A program made the position numbers and the translations under genes. Shown piece after piece: positions 1 through 11,230 of a stretch of DNA of 64,000 bases (position 1 is its first letter; every line of letters starts with the position of its first letter). Origin of the DNA: Eurosta solidaginis. Its lineage: Eukaryota > Arthropoda > Insecta > Diptera > Tephritidae. The DNA is taken from the NCBI RefSeq assembly GCF_040869045.1, contig NC_090323.1:263752392-263816391 (forward strand). Direction: 5' to 3'. The notes beneath the pieces are model-generated. The model was given only the letters and a program-made list of their open reading frames with translations. It was not told where the DNA came from and did no database searches.

Positions 1-149
1 TTAACTTCAACGTTACCAACAGCATTTCTTTTAAGTTTTATATTGTTTTATATTATTTCTCTTGTATTTATAAACTTGTTCCAAACAAATTTAATGGGAA
101 ATTTTAAATTGAAGTTTTCTAACTCTCCGAGAGCTTGGTTTAACTGGTT

Positions 150-1030
150 TGAGAAAAGCCACACGCAGCATTCAAGTATATTCTAGAGACTACCTCGGGA
201 TCATTTCGGGACTACTTTAAGAATCTTATCGAAAAAACTTCGGATTAATCTCGGGTTTTTGTATCATTTCGAATTGAATTTTAAGCCTATTTCAGTAGCA
301 TTCGGGACTACGTTTTAATTTCGGATCTGTTTGGGAATGTTTTTGGTAGTTATCATTTTGGGAGATTCTCGAGCGTTTGGGAGTTTCCTTTGAAATAGGG
401 ATCATTTCGGAACTAATATGTAATGGCTTTAAGGATCATTCCAGTTTTATTTATTGTTTATTATTTCATACTTCCTGATCATATCGGGAGCGTTTTCGGA
501 ACTATTTCGAGAAGAGAAGGAGCCTGTTCCAGGGACTATTTAATTTCGAGCATTTGGAGATCACTTAAGAACTGTTGCAGGATTGTCTTAGAGAATTGTT
601 TAAGAAAACATAGTGATGACTCGAAAAAATCAGGATTTGTTTGGAGATTATTTCCAAACAGTTTCCGTGCTATTTCGTGATTTTTTTAAGGATAATTTCA
701 CGAATATTACCCGATAGTATCAGAATTGTTACTTCATGATGATTTTAAACCTGCTTTCACAATCAGTTTTAGATTAGTCGGGAACTGTTTCGGGATTGTT
801 TTTATGGTCAATTTGATACCATTTAAAGGCTATTAAAATATTTTCCGGCATTATCTGAAGATTATTAAGACTTTGTTTTCAAGGTCAGTGCGGGATCATT
901 TGGTATTAATTTTCGGATCTATTTCAGATCTATTTTTTGAGATCTTTTGATAACTTGTTTGGTATAGTTTCGGGAATTTTTGCAGGATCACTTCTATACT
1001 ATTTCAGGATATATTCAAATACGCATTAAT
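150..1030. repeat. Degenerate TTTCGGGA-rich minisatellite-like region
   Basis: Short phrases such as atttcgggac, cgggaat and ggatcatttcgg recur every few tens of bases, in the same orientation and strongly diverged. The period is irregular, so this looks like an old, decayed tandem array. A region of the same texture lies at about 38000-38960, and a shorter one in the opposite sense at about 49190-49330. A short open frame at 423-680 inside it has no recognisable domain and I do not regard it as a gene. From 1030 to 1780 I see nothing recognisable. Confidence 0.5.
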
Positions 1031-1784
1031 GAAGTCTTCATAAAGAATCTATTTTAATTTTCTCATCAAAAAATCTTATATATTATTTCTAATTGCTGTT
1101 TTATGTACAGGTCCAATTTTCGCTCTTATTTGGAATCCAAATCTATAAATAAAGTTTTGGTTGTAAAGATGAAGATTCGTGCTTTTAGCGAGCTTTGGGC
1201 ATTATTGGCCGTAGTGCTTTTGTTTAGCTATATTTTATTAAAATAATTTGTTAAAAATAAACGATTGTGAGCACACAAAGAAATCTATTTGTACTATGGC
1301 ACTATTGTGAGTATTTGATTAGAACTAACACTGCATTACCGGCAGTTGCTAACATTTGCCAGATGGCAGCGCAATCCCATGTAAGTTTTTATTGATACAT
1401 GATTGATAGAACAGCTGACTTCTGTTGATATTTGATATGAGATGTTTATATTAGTTGTGCAATATGCGCACGGGTCCGGCTAGTAGTATAAATTGCCGCT
1501 TGATTAAAAGAAAAACAAAAGACTTAAGCAACGAACTTGCATTTATTTTAGTAAAATAAAAGTTTCGGAAACAAGTTTCGCCATCCAAGAAGCACAAAGA
1601 GTCTAGTCAACATACTGGAAAGCAGCTCTGAATAGCAGCGAAATATGCTATTTATGTACACAAAGGTCATATTTTGGTATGAATATATGTATAACTTGCT
1701 CATCATATACTAAATACCGTTGACTTTCCAGTTGTATTTGCCTTTAACATTCACTAAAAATTAAGCGTTCAAAATCCATTCTGC

Positions 1785-2963
1785 ACATTCGACCTGTAGA
1801 CCTGGTAGCAAAGAACATAGCATTAACAACTGCAATCAGGCTCGGTGCCGCGGAGCAGCTTGAGCGCCGACCATACGGCCATAGTAGTATAGCGTCATCA
1901 ATCACAAGACGAACAGAATACCTGATTTCCTATTTGCGCTTCGAGGACGATCTTAAGGACACAATAGAGGTGGACGGTTGGCGCAAGGGTGCGCAAATGG
2001 TGGACGAGGCGATACATGCGTACACAGATGGTTCCAAAGTAGTGGAAGGAGTAGGGTCTCCGGCATACTGTACTGATCCGGAAATAAGCAGATCCTACAG
2101 GCTGCCGGATTACTGTAGCGTTTTCCAAGCGGAAATATTAGCCGTAACCTAAGCAGTAGAAACCTGGAAGAGAATAGCTTAAGCTGCAACCGTGTTAACT
2201 TTTATATCGACAGTCAAGCAGTAATTAAGGCAATAAGCTCGCATAGCACAGCATCTAAATGCGTGTTAGAGTGTATGCAGTCTCTGGAGAGAATCGGGAC
2301 AGGGAGAGGCATACATCTATATTGGGTCCCAGGGCATATGGGAATAGATGGGAATGAATAAGCGGACGAACTAGCTCTAAAGGGCGCATCCCATAAAGCT
2401 TGCTTCGTAGACGTCCCAATTAGACTGGGAGATATTAAGCGAAGGCGAGAGGTGCACATGATCGATTAAGCGGGAAAGGCGTGGGTTCAAGAGCGGGGCT
2501 GTAAAGTGTCGAAGATTATGTGTAGGTCTTACAACCTTAGTCTAACAAAGTTGCTTCTATCATTAAAAAGAGAGGACTGTAGACTTATGACGGATATTCT
2601 GACTGGACACTGCTTTCTGGCGTCACATGCCTTTAAATTAGGCTTGGTCAGTGATAGCAGATGTAGGAAGGGCGAGTTGGAGGAGGAAACGATCGAGCAC
2701 ATTCTGTGCTCGTGCCCTGCACTTGCCAGGGTAAGACTCCAGCTATTAGGAGCGATACAGCTATCAGATCTAGCAGCAGCAAGGGCTTAAGTCTAGGAAG
2801 ATTCTAGTATTTGCCAAGAGGTCGGAGTTATTTTATAACAAAGGTCCTGGTTTTTGATGGGGTTTTTCAGTTTGGTCGTTAAAATAAACTTCTGGTAACA
2901 CTACGGACTCAATCAGTCTATGTGAGGTCCTCATGGACCGGCCAGTTCAACCTAACCTAAGCG
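1785..2963 (+). pseudogene. LINE 3' part with RNase H domain (I/LOA/R1-type), decayed
   Basis: This is the 3' portion of a non-LTR retrotransposon. RNase H landmarks appear in order: YTDGSK (first catalytic Asp) near 2020, an AEILAV segment (catalytic Glu) near 2130, an IDSQ-like segment near 2205, and a GHMGIDGNE-like segment near 2333. They lie in different frames with in-frame stops, so the enzyme is dead. A C-terminal Cys-rich segment (CSCPALARVRLQLL) follows at 2506-2790. The 3' end near 2936-2963 finishes in cctaacctaa, a typical tail for RNase-H-bearing LINEs. A second copy at 58740-59833 shares the flanks but lacks the RNase H. The clade assignment is inferred from the RNase H and tail only. 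The 5' reverse transcriptase part is absent. Confidence 0.75.
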
Positions 2964-3820
2964 TTGAAAATACATAACGAAAATATTCTAACTTTGAATA
3001 CTTAACGTAGTTTATAATTATATTATCTTTGCAAATAAGTTTGTTAAATTAAAAAAAAAGACAATACCACTTTTTGGCAAATTGTACGATTTTTATGGAT
3101 TGCAAACTAAACCAAAAACCAAAAACCAGTTTGCTAGTTTTTTATTTTAATGATTTCAATTTATGAAATCCTTTTTTTGTTCGTTTTTCGGAAATTGGAG
3201 CGACTACTTTTTGAAAAAAAATCGAAAAGAGTTCATATTAAATACATCACGATAAGTTCAATAATTATTTTATAAAGCAACAAAACAACGATATGATTAA
3301 ATAGATCAAGAATTATAAAATATACATTCCAATGTGACCACTTTTAAGAATTTATGATGATTCCTCTGTTGTTTTAACATTTATATGAAAAGAACATAAA
3401 TTTGTATTAATCATCTTCAAATTAAAATTATGTTTTTGCAAAACTGCATATTTTAATTGGGCATTCTCGTCCCACAGCTTTTAAAAGAGCTCTCTAAAGC
3501 ATCAAGGGAAATCTTTGCTATTTCAAAAGTTAAAACCAGTTGCGAATCTTAATTTCAATTATTATTTACATTTTTTCTTCCTTTTTGAACATACTTCTCT
3601 GATATACATAAAATTATTTTTATTGTTTATTTAAGCTTGTGTGCGTTATTTTTCACCTATCCGATGCGTCCCGAAACAAATGAAATGTGCAAAAGTTTGA
3701 CAACAAGATTAATGACCGTGATATAGTAGATTGCAAAATTATGCAGCAATATTAATCTAGATTTCGTGCTTAAGCTAAACTAAAACAGTTTAATTTATGA
3801 CATGCCTAAAATTTACGCCT
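2964..3820. other. AT-rich spacer, nothing recognised
   Basis: This is AT-rich sequence between the LINE fragment and the first Helentron-type element. I found no coding potential, RNA gene or clear repeat in it. Confidence 0.5.
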
Positions 3821-4389
3821 TTTTTATACCTTTCATGAACATGAAATGGTATATTAACTTTGGTCCTATGTTTGTAACGTTGAGAAATATAGAAGATAGG
3901 CTCACCATTAAGTATACCGAATTGATCAGGGCGACGAACTGAGTTGATATAGCCATGTCCGTCCGTCTGTCCGTCCGTCCGTCTGTCCCTCAAATTTTGA
4001 GATATCTCAATGATATTTGGCACTAGGATGTATTTTTGAATTATATTAGACATTTGTCGGATCCGGTACGATCGGACCACTATAACATATATCTCCCAAA
4101 CAACCGAACGAGAAACTCAGTGATGTATATTCTAATATATCATAGAAGATATCTTGAAAAAATCACTTTGATCGGAGCTATATATAGTATATATCCCATA
4201 CAACCGATCGTTCCGATAGAAAGATTTTTGGCAATTTCTCCCTTAATTTCCAATATAAAAACGTTAAATTTGGTGATATTTATTCTAATATATCATAGAA
4301 GATTTCCTGTAAAAATCATTTCGATCGAAGGTATATATAATATATATCTCATACAACCGATCCTTCAGATAAGGTGGTTTTTGCCATTT
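3821..4389 (+). mobile_element. Helentron-associated (DINE-1-like) element A, 5' part
   Basis: The element starts tttttatacc followed by a short palindrome (TTTCATGaaCATGAAA) and tatattaac. A (GTCY)n microsatellite follows at about 3958-3986, then a non-coding body. Order and motifs match the DINE-1/HINE architecture described in flies: a 5' sub-terminal inverted repeat, a GTCY microsatellite core and a 3' stem-loop. The sequence stops being element A at about 4389, where element B begins, and resumes at 7645. The open frame at 4036-4440 inside it is spurious. Confidence 0.7.
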
Positions 4390-7300
4390 TTATACTCAGT
4401 TGAGCAGAGCTCACAGAGTATATTAAGTTTGATTGGATAACGGTTTGTTGTACATATATAAAGGAATCGAGATAGATATAGACTTCCATATATCAAAATA
4501 ATCAGGATCGAAAAAAAATTTGATTGAGCCATGTCCGTCCGTCCGTCCGTCCGTCCGTCCGTCCGTTAACACGATAACTTGAGTAAATTTTGAGGTATCT
4601 TGATGAAATTTGGTATGTAGATTCCTGAGCACTCATCTCAGATCGATATTTAAAATGAACGATATCGGACTATAACCACGCCCAGTTTTTCGATATCGAA
4701 AATTTCGAAAAACCGAAAAAGTGCGATAATTCATTACAAAAGACAGATAAAGCGACGAAACTTGGTAGATGAGTTGAACTTATGACACAGAATAGAAAAT
4801 TAGTAAAATTTTGGACAATGGGCGTGGCACCGCCCACTTTTAAAAGAAGGTAATTTAGAAGTTTTGCAAGCTGTAATTTGGCAGTCGTTGAAGATATCAT
4901 GATGAACTTTGGCAGGAACGTTACTGCTATTACTATATGTGCGCTCAATAAAAATTAGCAAAATCGGAGAAGGACCACGCCTACTTTTAAAAAAAATTTT
5001 TTTTTAAAGTAAAATTTTAACAAAAAATTTAATATCTTTACAGTATATAAGTAAATTATGTCAACATTCAACTCCAGTAATGATATGGTGCAACAAAATA
5101 CAAAAATAAAAGAAAATTTCACAATGGGGGTGGCTCCGCCCTTTTTCATTTAATTTGTCTAGGATACTTTTAACGCCATAATTCGAACAAAAACTAACCA
5201 ATCCTTTTGAAATTTGGTATGGGTATAGATTTTATAACGTTAACTGTTTTCTGTGAAAATGGGCGAAATCGGTTGATGCCACGCCCAGTTTTTATACACA
5301 GTCGTCCGTCTGTCCTTCCGCATGGCCGTTAACACGATAACTTGAGCAAAAATCGGCATATCTTTAATGAACTTAGTTCACGTGCTTACTTGAACTCACT
5401 TTATCTTGGTATGAAAAATGAACGAAATCCGACTATGACCACGCCCACTTTTTCGATATCGAAAAGTACGAAAAATGAAAAAAATGCCATAATTTTATAC
5501 CAAATACGAAAAAAGGGATGAAACATGGTAAGGTAATTGGATTGTTTTATTGACGCGAAATATAACTTTAGAAAAAACTTTATAAAATGGTTGTGACACC
5601 TACCATATTAAGTAGAAGAAAATTAAAAAAGTTCTGCAGGGCGAAATAAAAAACCCTTAAAATCTTGGCAGGTACTACATATATAAATAAATTAGCGGTA
5701 TCCAACAGATGATGTTCTGGGTCACCCTGGTCCACATTTTGGTCGATATCTGGAAAATGCCTTCACATATACAACTACCACCACTCACTTTTAAAACTCT
5801 CAATAATACCTTTAATTTGATACCCATATCGTACAAACTTATTCTAGAGTCACCCCTGGTCCACCTTTATGGCTATATCTCGAAAAGGCGTCCACCTATA
5901 GAACTAAGTCCCACGCCCTTTTAAAATACTCATTAAAACCTTTCATTTGATACCCATATCGTACAAACATATTCTAAAGTCACCCCTGGTCCACCTTTAT
6001 GGCGATATCTCGAAAAGGCGAACACCTATAGAACGAAGGCCACTCCCTTTTAAAAATACTCATTAACACCTTTCATTTGATACCCATATTGTACAAACAA
6101 AAACTAGGGTCACTACTGGTCCACCTTTATGGCGATATCTCGAAACGGCGTCCACCTATGGAACTAAGGATTACTCCCTTTTAAAATACTCAGAAACACC
6201 TTTCATTTGATACCCATATCGTACAAACGCATTCTAGAGTCACCCCTGGTCCACCTTTATGGCGATATCTCGAAAAGGCGACCACCTATACAACAACCAC
6301 CACTCCCTTTTAAAACCCTCATTAATACCTTTAATTTGATACCCATATCGTACAAACACATTCTAGTCACCTCTAGTCCACCTTTTTGGCGATATTTCGA
6401 AACGGCATCCACCTATAGAACTAAGGCCCACTCCCTTTTAAAATACTCATTAACACCATTCGTTTGATGCCCATATTGAACAAACAAATTCTAGGGTCAC
6501 CCCTGGTCCACCTTTATAGCGATATCTCGAAACGGCGTCCACCTATGGAACTAAGGATTACTCCCTTTTAAAATACTCATTAACACCTTTCTTTTGATAC
6601 CCATATTGTACAAACAAAAACTAGGGTCACTACTGGTCCACCTTTATGGCGATATCTCGAAACGGCGTCCACCTATGGAACTAAGGATTACTCCCTTTTA
6701 AAATACTCATAAACACCTTTCATTTGATACCCATATCGTACAAACGCATTCTAGAGTCACCCCTGGTCCACCTTTATGGCGATATCTCGAAAAGGCGACC
6801 ACCTATACAACAACCACCACTCCCTTTTAAAACCCTCATTAATACCTTTAATTTGATACCCATATCGTACAAACACATTCTAGTCACCTCTGGTCCACCT
6901 TTTTGGCGATATTTCGAAACGGCATCCACCTATAGAACTAAGGCCCACTCCCTTTTAAAATACTCATTAACACCATTCGTTTGATGCCCATATTGAACAA
7001 ACAAATTCTAGGGTCACCCCTGGTCCACCTTTATAGCGATATTTCGAAACGGCGTCCACCTATGGAACTAAGGATTACTCCCTTTTAAAATACTCATTAA
7101 CACCTTTCATTTGATACCCATATCGTACAAACGCATTCTAGAGTCACCCCTGGTCCACCTTTATGGCGATATCTCGAAAAGGCGACCACCTATACAACAA
7201 CCACCACTCCCTTTTAAAACCCTCATTAATACCTATAATTTGATACCCATATCGTACAAACACATTCTAGAGTCACCCCTGGTCCACCTTTGTGGCGATA

Positions 7301-7644
7301 TCTCGAAACGGCGTCCACCTATGGAACTAAGGATTACTCCCTTTTAAAATACTCATTAACACCTTTCATTTGATACCCATATCGTACAAACGCATTCTAG
7401 AGTCAACCCTGATCCACCTTTATGGCTATATCCCTAAATGGCGTCCACCTATAGAACTATGGCCCACTCCCTCATAAAATACTCTTTAATGCCTTTCATT
7501 TTATACACATGTCATACAAACATATTCCAGGTTTTCCCTCGGTTCATTTTCCTACATGGTTATTTTCCCTTATGTTGTCACCATAGCTCTCAACTGAGTA
7601 TGTAATGTTCGGTTACACCCGAACTTAACCTTCCTTACTTGTTT
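4390..7644 (+). mobile_element. Helentron-associated element B with expanded central tandem repeats
   Basis: The 5' end is tatactcagttgagcag and the 3' end finishes ccttccttacttgttt. The segment atactcagttgag at 4392-4404 is the exact reverse complement of ctcaactgagtat at 7589-7601, giving the sub-terminal inverted repeat. A (GTCC)n microsatellite lies at about 4531-4566. Near the 3' end GTTCGG and CCGAAC can pair as a terminal stem-loop. These are hallmarks of DINE-1/Helentron-type non-autonomous elements. Shorter relatives are at 56931-58624 and 61011-62527. About half of this copy is a tandem array (see 5700-7560). It is inserted inside element A. No Rep/helicase coding sequence is present. 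Confidence 0.8.
5700..7560 (+). repeat. Tandem array of ~129-bp monomers inside element B
   Basis: Each monomer contains gatacccatatcgtacaaac, then a gtcacccctggtccacc segment, a gatatctcgaaa segment and a cactcccttttaaaa segment. The first landmark recurs near 5818, 5948, 6078, 6207, 6338, 6467, 6596, 6724, 6855, 6983, 7111, 7242 and 7371, with a degenerate one near 7500, so there are about 14 monomers spaced 129-131 bp apart. Because 129 is a multiple of three, the array opens several Met-Ile-Pro-Ile-Ser-Tyr reading frames; these are artefacts. The two other full-length copies in the window carry only two to three monomers. Confidence 0.9.
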
Positions 7645-7820
7645 ATATTATATTTGTTTTAAAAATAGTTTAGGTATGTAGATCTGTTCACTATATATTT
7701 CTTATCTTATACATCCGATTATTTGGAGATTACGAACGGGATAAGATTATTGTTCAGCCCCATTCATGAAAGTTATGAAGTCTTCGACACAGCCGAAGAC
7801 AGTCGCGTCCTTACTTGTTT
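7645..7820 (+). mobile_element. Helentron-associated element A, 3' part
   Basis: This is the continuation of the element interrupted at 4389. It ends gtccttacttgttt, the same terminal octamer as element B. Just inside the end is a stem-loop (GTCTTCG...CGAAGAC near 7780-7800). The segment ttcatgaaag near 7765 is the reverse complement of ctttcatgaa near 3830 and closes the sub-terminal inverted repeat of element A. Together these show that 3821-4389 and 7645-7820 once were contiguous. Confidence 0.7.
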
Positions 7821-7943
7821 TAAATTGTTGTTTAAACTTAGCCGTAGACACTTTTCCTTATTTAATAGCAATAAGCAACTGCTTCGAAAATTATTGCCTT
7901 GAGGGGCTTTATTAACTACTGTGGACTGTTACAATCACAATGG

Positions 7944-8344
7944 ACCCCAGCGGATTGGAGGGCTTAGAATATACCCACGGTAGGTATGCCTGTCGTAAGA
8001 GGCGCCTAAAATACCAAATTAATTAAAAGGGTTGCGAGTGCAATATGTATATAGCTTCCCCAACCCAATTGTCAACATCACCTACCTGTGTCCAATCCTG
8101 TTTCATCAACAGCCGTGGCTCTGGCGACCCCGAACTCCGGATGGATCTTCAGGGTGGGAGGGTGGTATGGCCTAGAAGGTTTTATGTGGTCATACCAAAT
8201 CGTTCCCGAGATGGTCGGGCTAGTACTTTTATGGTGCTTGTTAACGGAACGTACCGGATCTGCATCCAGCAAAGGACCATCAACATCGATAACACTCTCC
8301 AAGACATTCGGGGAGTGTCCTTATCGCTACAACAACAAAAACAT
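7944..8344 (+). mobile_element. SINE-like element 'B' (CCCAGCGG...GCTACAACAACAA), with target duplication
   Basis: This short non-coding retroelement begins ccccagcgg, contains the conserved ggtaggtatgcctgtcgtaa segment, and ends tatcgctacaacaac. It is flanked by the perfect 9-bp repeat tcacaatgg (7935-7943 and 8345-8353), as expected for target-primed retrotransposition. Relatives lie at 36803-37226, 40621-40973, 52949-53190, 53435-53580 and 59378-59782. The overlapping open frames at 8045-8422 and 8088-8360 are not genes. No A/B box of tRNA type is obvious, so the origin of the head is unclear. Confidence 0.8.
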
Positions 8345-8353
8345 TCACAATGG

Positions 8354-9130
8354 GCAATAAACTCATGTTTGTGTGACATTTTGGAGTTTGGCAGTACTGG
8401 TCAGCTCCAGAATGGCCCATAAACTCGAGTTGAATTTAGCAGTCTACAGTAATTAATATAATATAGAAAAAACTACTTATTACTATTAAAAAAGGATAGA
8501 TAACACCGACGAGATGAGAAAGAGTGGAGTTTGTTTTAAATTGTGACAGCTGGAACACCTCGAATTTTTATACACAAATGTTTGCCATTTTGTTACTAAT
8601 AGCATAGTACAGTAATGTCTTAACCCGTTGGCTGCCAGTGATTCACCGATGATCACATCAAAAAAAATACCTCTTGTGCCACCTACATATAAGTTTGGTT
8701 GGTTACGTTTAGCAAGTAAGAATAAAAATTTCTACCCACAATGATGTCGAGACATATGATGAAGCTTTATGAAACTCCTGTATATGGACCAATTTGATTA
8801 TCTATGCATTTATTACGTAAACGCGTAGCGACTTTGATTTTTGACCAGCAGCCAATGTGCCAAATTACTATTACTAGGATGTCAGTGATGTTGGCAGCCT
8901 TAGGTAAAAATTTTGGAACGAATCCGTTACTATTGTTCGGAATTTTTTGAAACCACTTAGAACTAATTTCATTTTTGGAAGTAGCTGGTGACTGGTTCGG
9001 AAAAAGTTTGGCGGTATTTTTTAACTTTTTGTTTATCAGTTTGAAACATTATTAGTAAAATTTGGGACATGAGCATAAAAACCTATTCTATTTCAATCAT
9101 GACATAAATAAATACCAGGTATGTAAGTTC
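8354..9130. other. AT-rich spacer, nothing recognised
   Basis: I see no gene, RNA or repeat family here. Confidence 0.4.
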
Positions 9131-9482
9131 CTGGTGTGGTGGTACCACCTAACAAAGCAATGGTCCTGGGTTCAACTCCCGGGCAAAGTCACATCAAAAA
9201 TTTAGAAACAAGTTTTTTATTTAAAAAAAAAAGTTTTTTCTAGGCGGGGTCGCCCCTCGGAAGGGATTTAGCAAACACACCGAGTTCATTTCGGCGATGA
9301 AAAGCTTCTTAGTGAAAATTCATCTGCCTTGCAGATGCCGTTCGGAGTCGGCATAAAACATGTAGGTCCCGCCCCGCCAATTTGTATGGAAAATTAAAAA
9401 TAAACAGCACGACGCAAATTAGGATAGAAAGTCGGCCTTAATATCCTCGCAGGTAAGTAGCACACAATATTTATTTATTTTA
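9131..9482 (+). mobile_element. tRNA-derived SINE 'A', copy 1
   Basis: The tRNA-like head has a degenerate A-box region (ggtgtggtggtacc) and a good B box (gggttcaactcccgggc). It is followed by the family body: gcggggtcgcccctcgg, then catctgccttgcagatgccg, then cggagtcggcataaaac, then cacgacgcaaatt. The tail is AT-rich (atttatttatttt). Other copies are at 12900-13255, 20482-20640 (partial), 22088-22444, 23802-24150, 29370-29668 (minus), 30580-30937 and a 3' scrap at 49108-49165. Confidence 0.85.
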
Positions 9483-10425
9483 TGTAAGTTCATTAAGTTT
9501 CAGCTCGTAATATTTACTCTGAGCATTTTTCCAAAGATCTCATTTGAGATAGTATAACCAAAATACAAGCTAAACCGTTTTGAAGAAATATCGAAACTAT
9601 CCTGAACTAAGCTTAGAATATGTCTTGAATTGAATCCAAAAATTATAAAATTCGTTTCATAATATTCTTTAACTGATCCCAAAATTACGTTGTGAAATCT
9701 TCAAATGCATTTCTAATGCCATATAGAATTTTTCATAAAAAATAGCAGTAAGCGCAAAATCAAAAAGTACGAAAATAAATCCGAGAATAGAAAACAGACG
9801 AAGAATAATTCTTCACAACAAGTGCTATTTGATGATGCTCGTAATCACGGACGGTGTCAAGAAAAGGCGAACTGATTCTTAAAGTGTTCGAGAGAGAAAA
9901 TCTTCTGAAGATTTATAGTTTATATGCGTTACCGATGATCTTGGGCTGCATAAAATGTACGCAGATCTGAGGGTAGTGCAGCGAATAAAAGTACAAAAGC
10001 TTCACTGGCTAAGTCAGTGGAGGGGAAAACCACCACTGAGTTGGGAGGGGCAGGTGGGGGAAAGACTTAAGCTCCCTTGGTTCTCCGCAGTGCCCTCAGT
10101 TCTCTCGAAACAGTGAAAGCTGGCCTGACTTGTTAAGAAGCGGCTAAAATCGCTTGGGCTGTTAAGCAAGAATTAATGATGATTAAAGTTTCCTAGAAAA
10201 AGTATAGCTAACTTCAAAAATTGTCAAGTGGTAGCGAAATTTTTATAGAATTAGAATAGTCCCCCATGTGGTTCCATAAGGACTAAAATGGTTAAATTAG
10301 TATACAAAGTATGCCCAAAAAAAGTTTTGAAACATATATGGAAATTAATTTAAATTAGACAACGTTTCTTCCTCGAGGTTTTGTTTCACCAAACTTCAAA
10401 AAATTTGGGAAGGGATCAAATATTT
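9483..10425. other. Spacer without recognised features
   Basis: I can support no gene or repeat family here. Confidence 0.4.
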
Positions 10426-10620
10426 CTCATGCAGAAAGTTTTGATAACATTACGATTGCCTGATGATGATTACGTGGCGGTTTTCGAAATGGTACCATCA
10501 CAAAATGCCAGTAAATGTTTCTTCCTTTTCAGTTTCTCTTGGAAAAATATAATAATTGAATTTTCAATTATTATAAGCCGGTGCAAAGCGCGTGAATTCT
10601 TAAATCTATATACATATGAC
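10426..10620 (+). mobile_element. SINE family 'C' body, head missing
   Basis: It shares the block cctgatgatgattacgtggc, then tcgaaatggtaccatc, then a palindromic aattgaattttcaatt and cgtgaattcttaaat with 11060-11225, 12560-12660 (minus) and 45738-45870. The tRNA-like head seen at 10990 is lacking here. Confidence 0.6.
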
Positions 10621-10984
10621 ACACTGTGTGTGCGTGTATGTTCGCTATGGAGATGTATTTTCCACACTTCAATCATCACCAAATATTGGCTATAGGTTCC
10701 TTCGAAAAACACGAATGTTTTAGGCTAAAAATAATTATGAATATTTAATTATTTTAAGCCAGTGTTAAGCTCATGACTTCTTAGATAATAAGTATAAATT
10801 GAACACACCATTAAACAAACAAACATAAATATGTAAAACTGAGCGCGAGTTTACAAAGCTTCTCATTCGCAATGAAAAGGAACTTTACAAAAACAAATCT
10901 ACATAACACACAAATTAATATAGAGACAGAATGTCTCAATTGTGTTGTTAGTGTAGAAATAAGATAAACTGAATTAGGCCAGGA

Positions 10985-11230
10985 AACAAATACAAGCAGG
11001 ATAGCCTAGTGGTTAAGGCAACTGCAATTTAACCGTGTGATTCGCGGTTCGAATCTCGGTGAAACCTTTGATAATATTACGAAATCGCCTGATGATGATT
11101 ACGTGGCGGTCTTCGAAATGGTACCATCGCAATGTAAATGTTTCTTTTTTTCTTTTCAGTTTCTCTTAGAAAAATATAATAATTGAATTTTCAATTATTA
11201 TAAGCTCGTGAATTCTTAAATAAGAAGCGA
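10985..11230 (+). mobile_element. SINE family 'C' with tRNA-like head
   Basis: The head is ggatagcctagtggttaagg (A-box-like) followed by gcggttcgaatctcgg (B-box-like), at about 10998-11063. The shared body follows (cctgatgatgattacgtggc onward), ending at cgtgaattcttaaat. The head could fold as a degraded tRNA, but the fusion to a repeated body makes a SINE more likely than a functional tRNA gene. Confidence 0.65.

Noticed and set aside
6207..7347. Three similar open frames beginning Met-Ile-Pro-Ile-Ser-Tyr, looking like a protein family
   Set aside because: They come from the tandem array. The monomer length (129 = 3 x 43) keeps the same frame open through successive monomers.
5700..7560. 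CRISPR-like repeat array
   Set aside because: Repeats are about 129 bp, contiguous without unique spacers, and lie in a eukaryotic mobile element.
8045..8422. A 125-codon frame resembling a small gene
   Set aside because: It is the interior of a SINE-like element with target duplications; other copies of the element do not keep the frame.
10998..11066. A tRNA gene (A-box and B-box-like sequence)
   Set aside because: It is joined to a repeated non-tRNA body found at other sites without the head. A convincing anticodon stem could not be drawn. It is better read as a SINE head.
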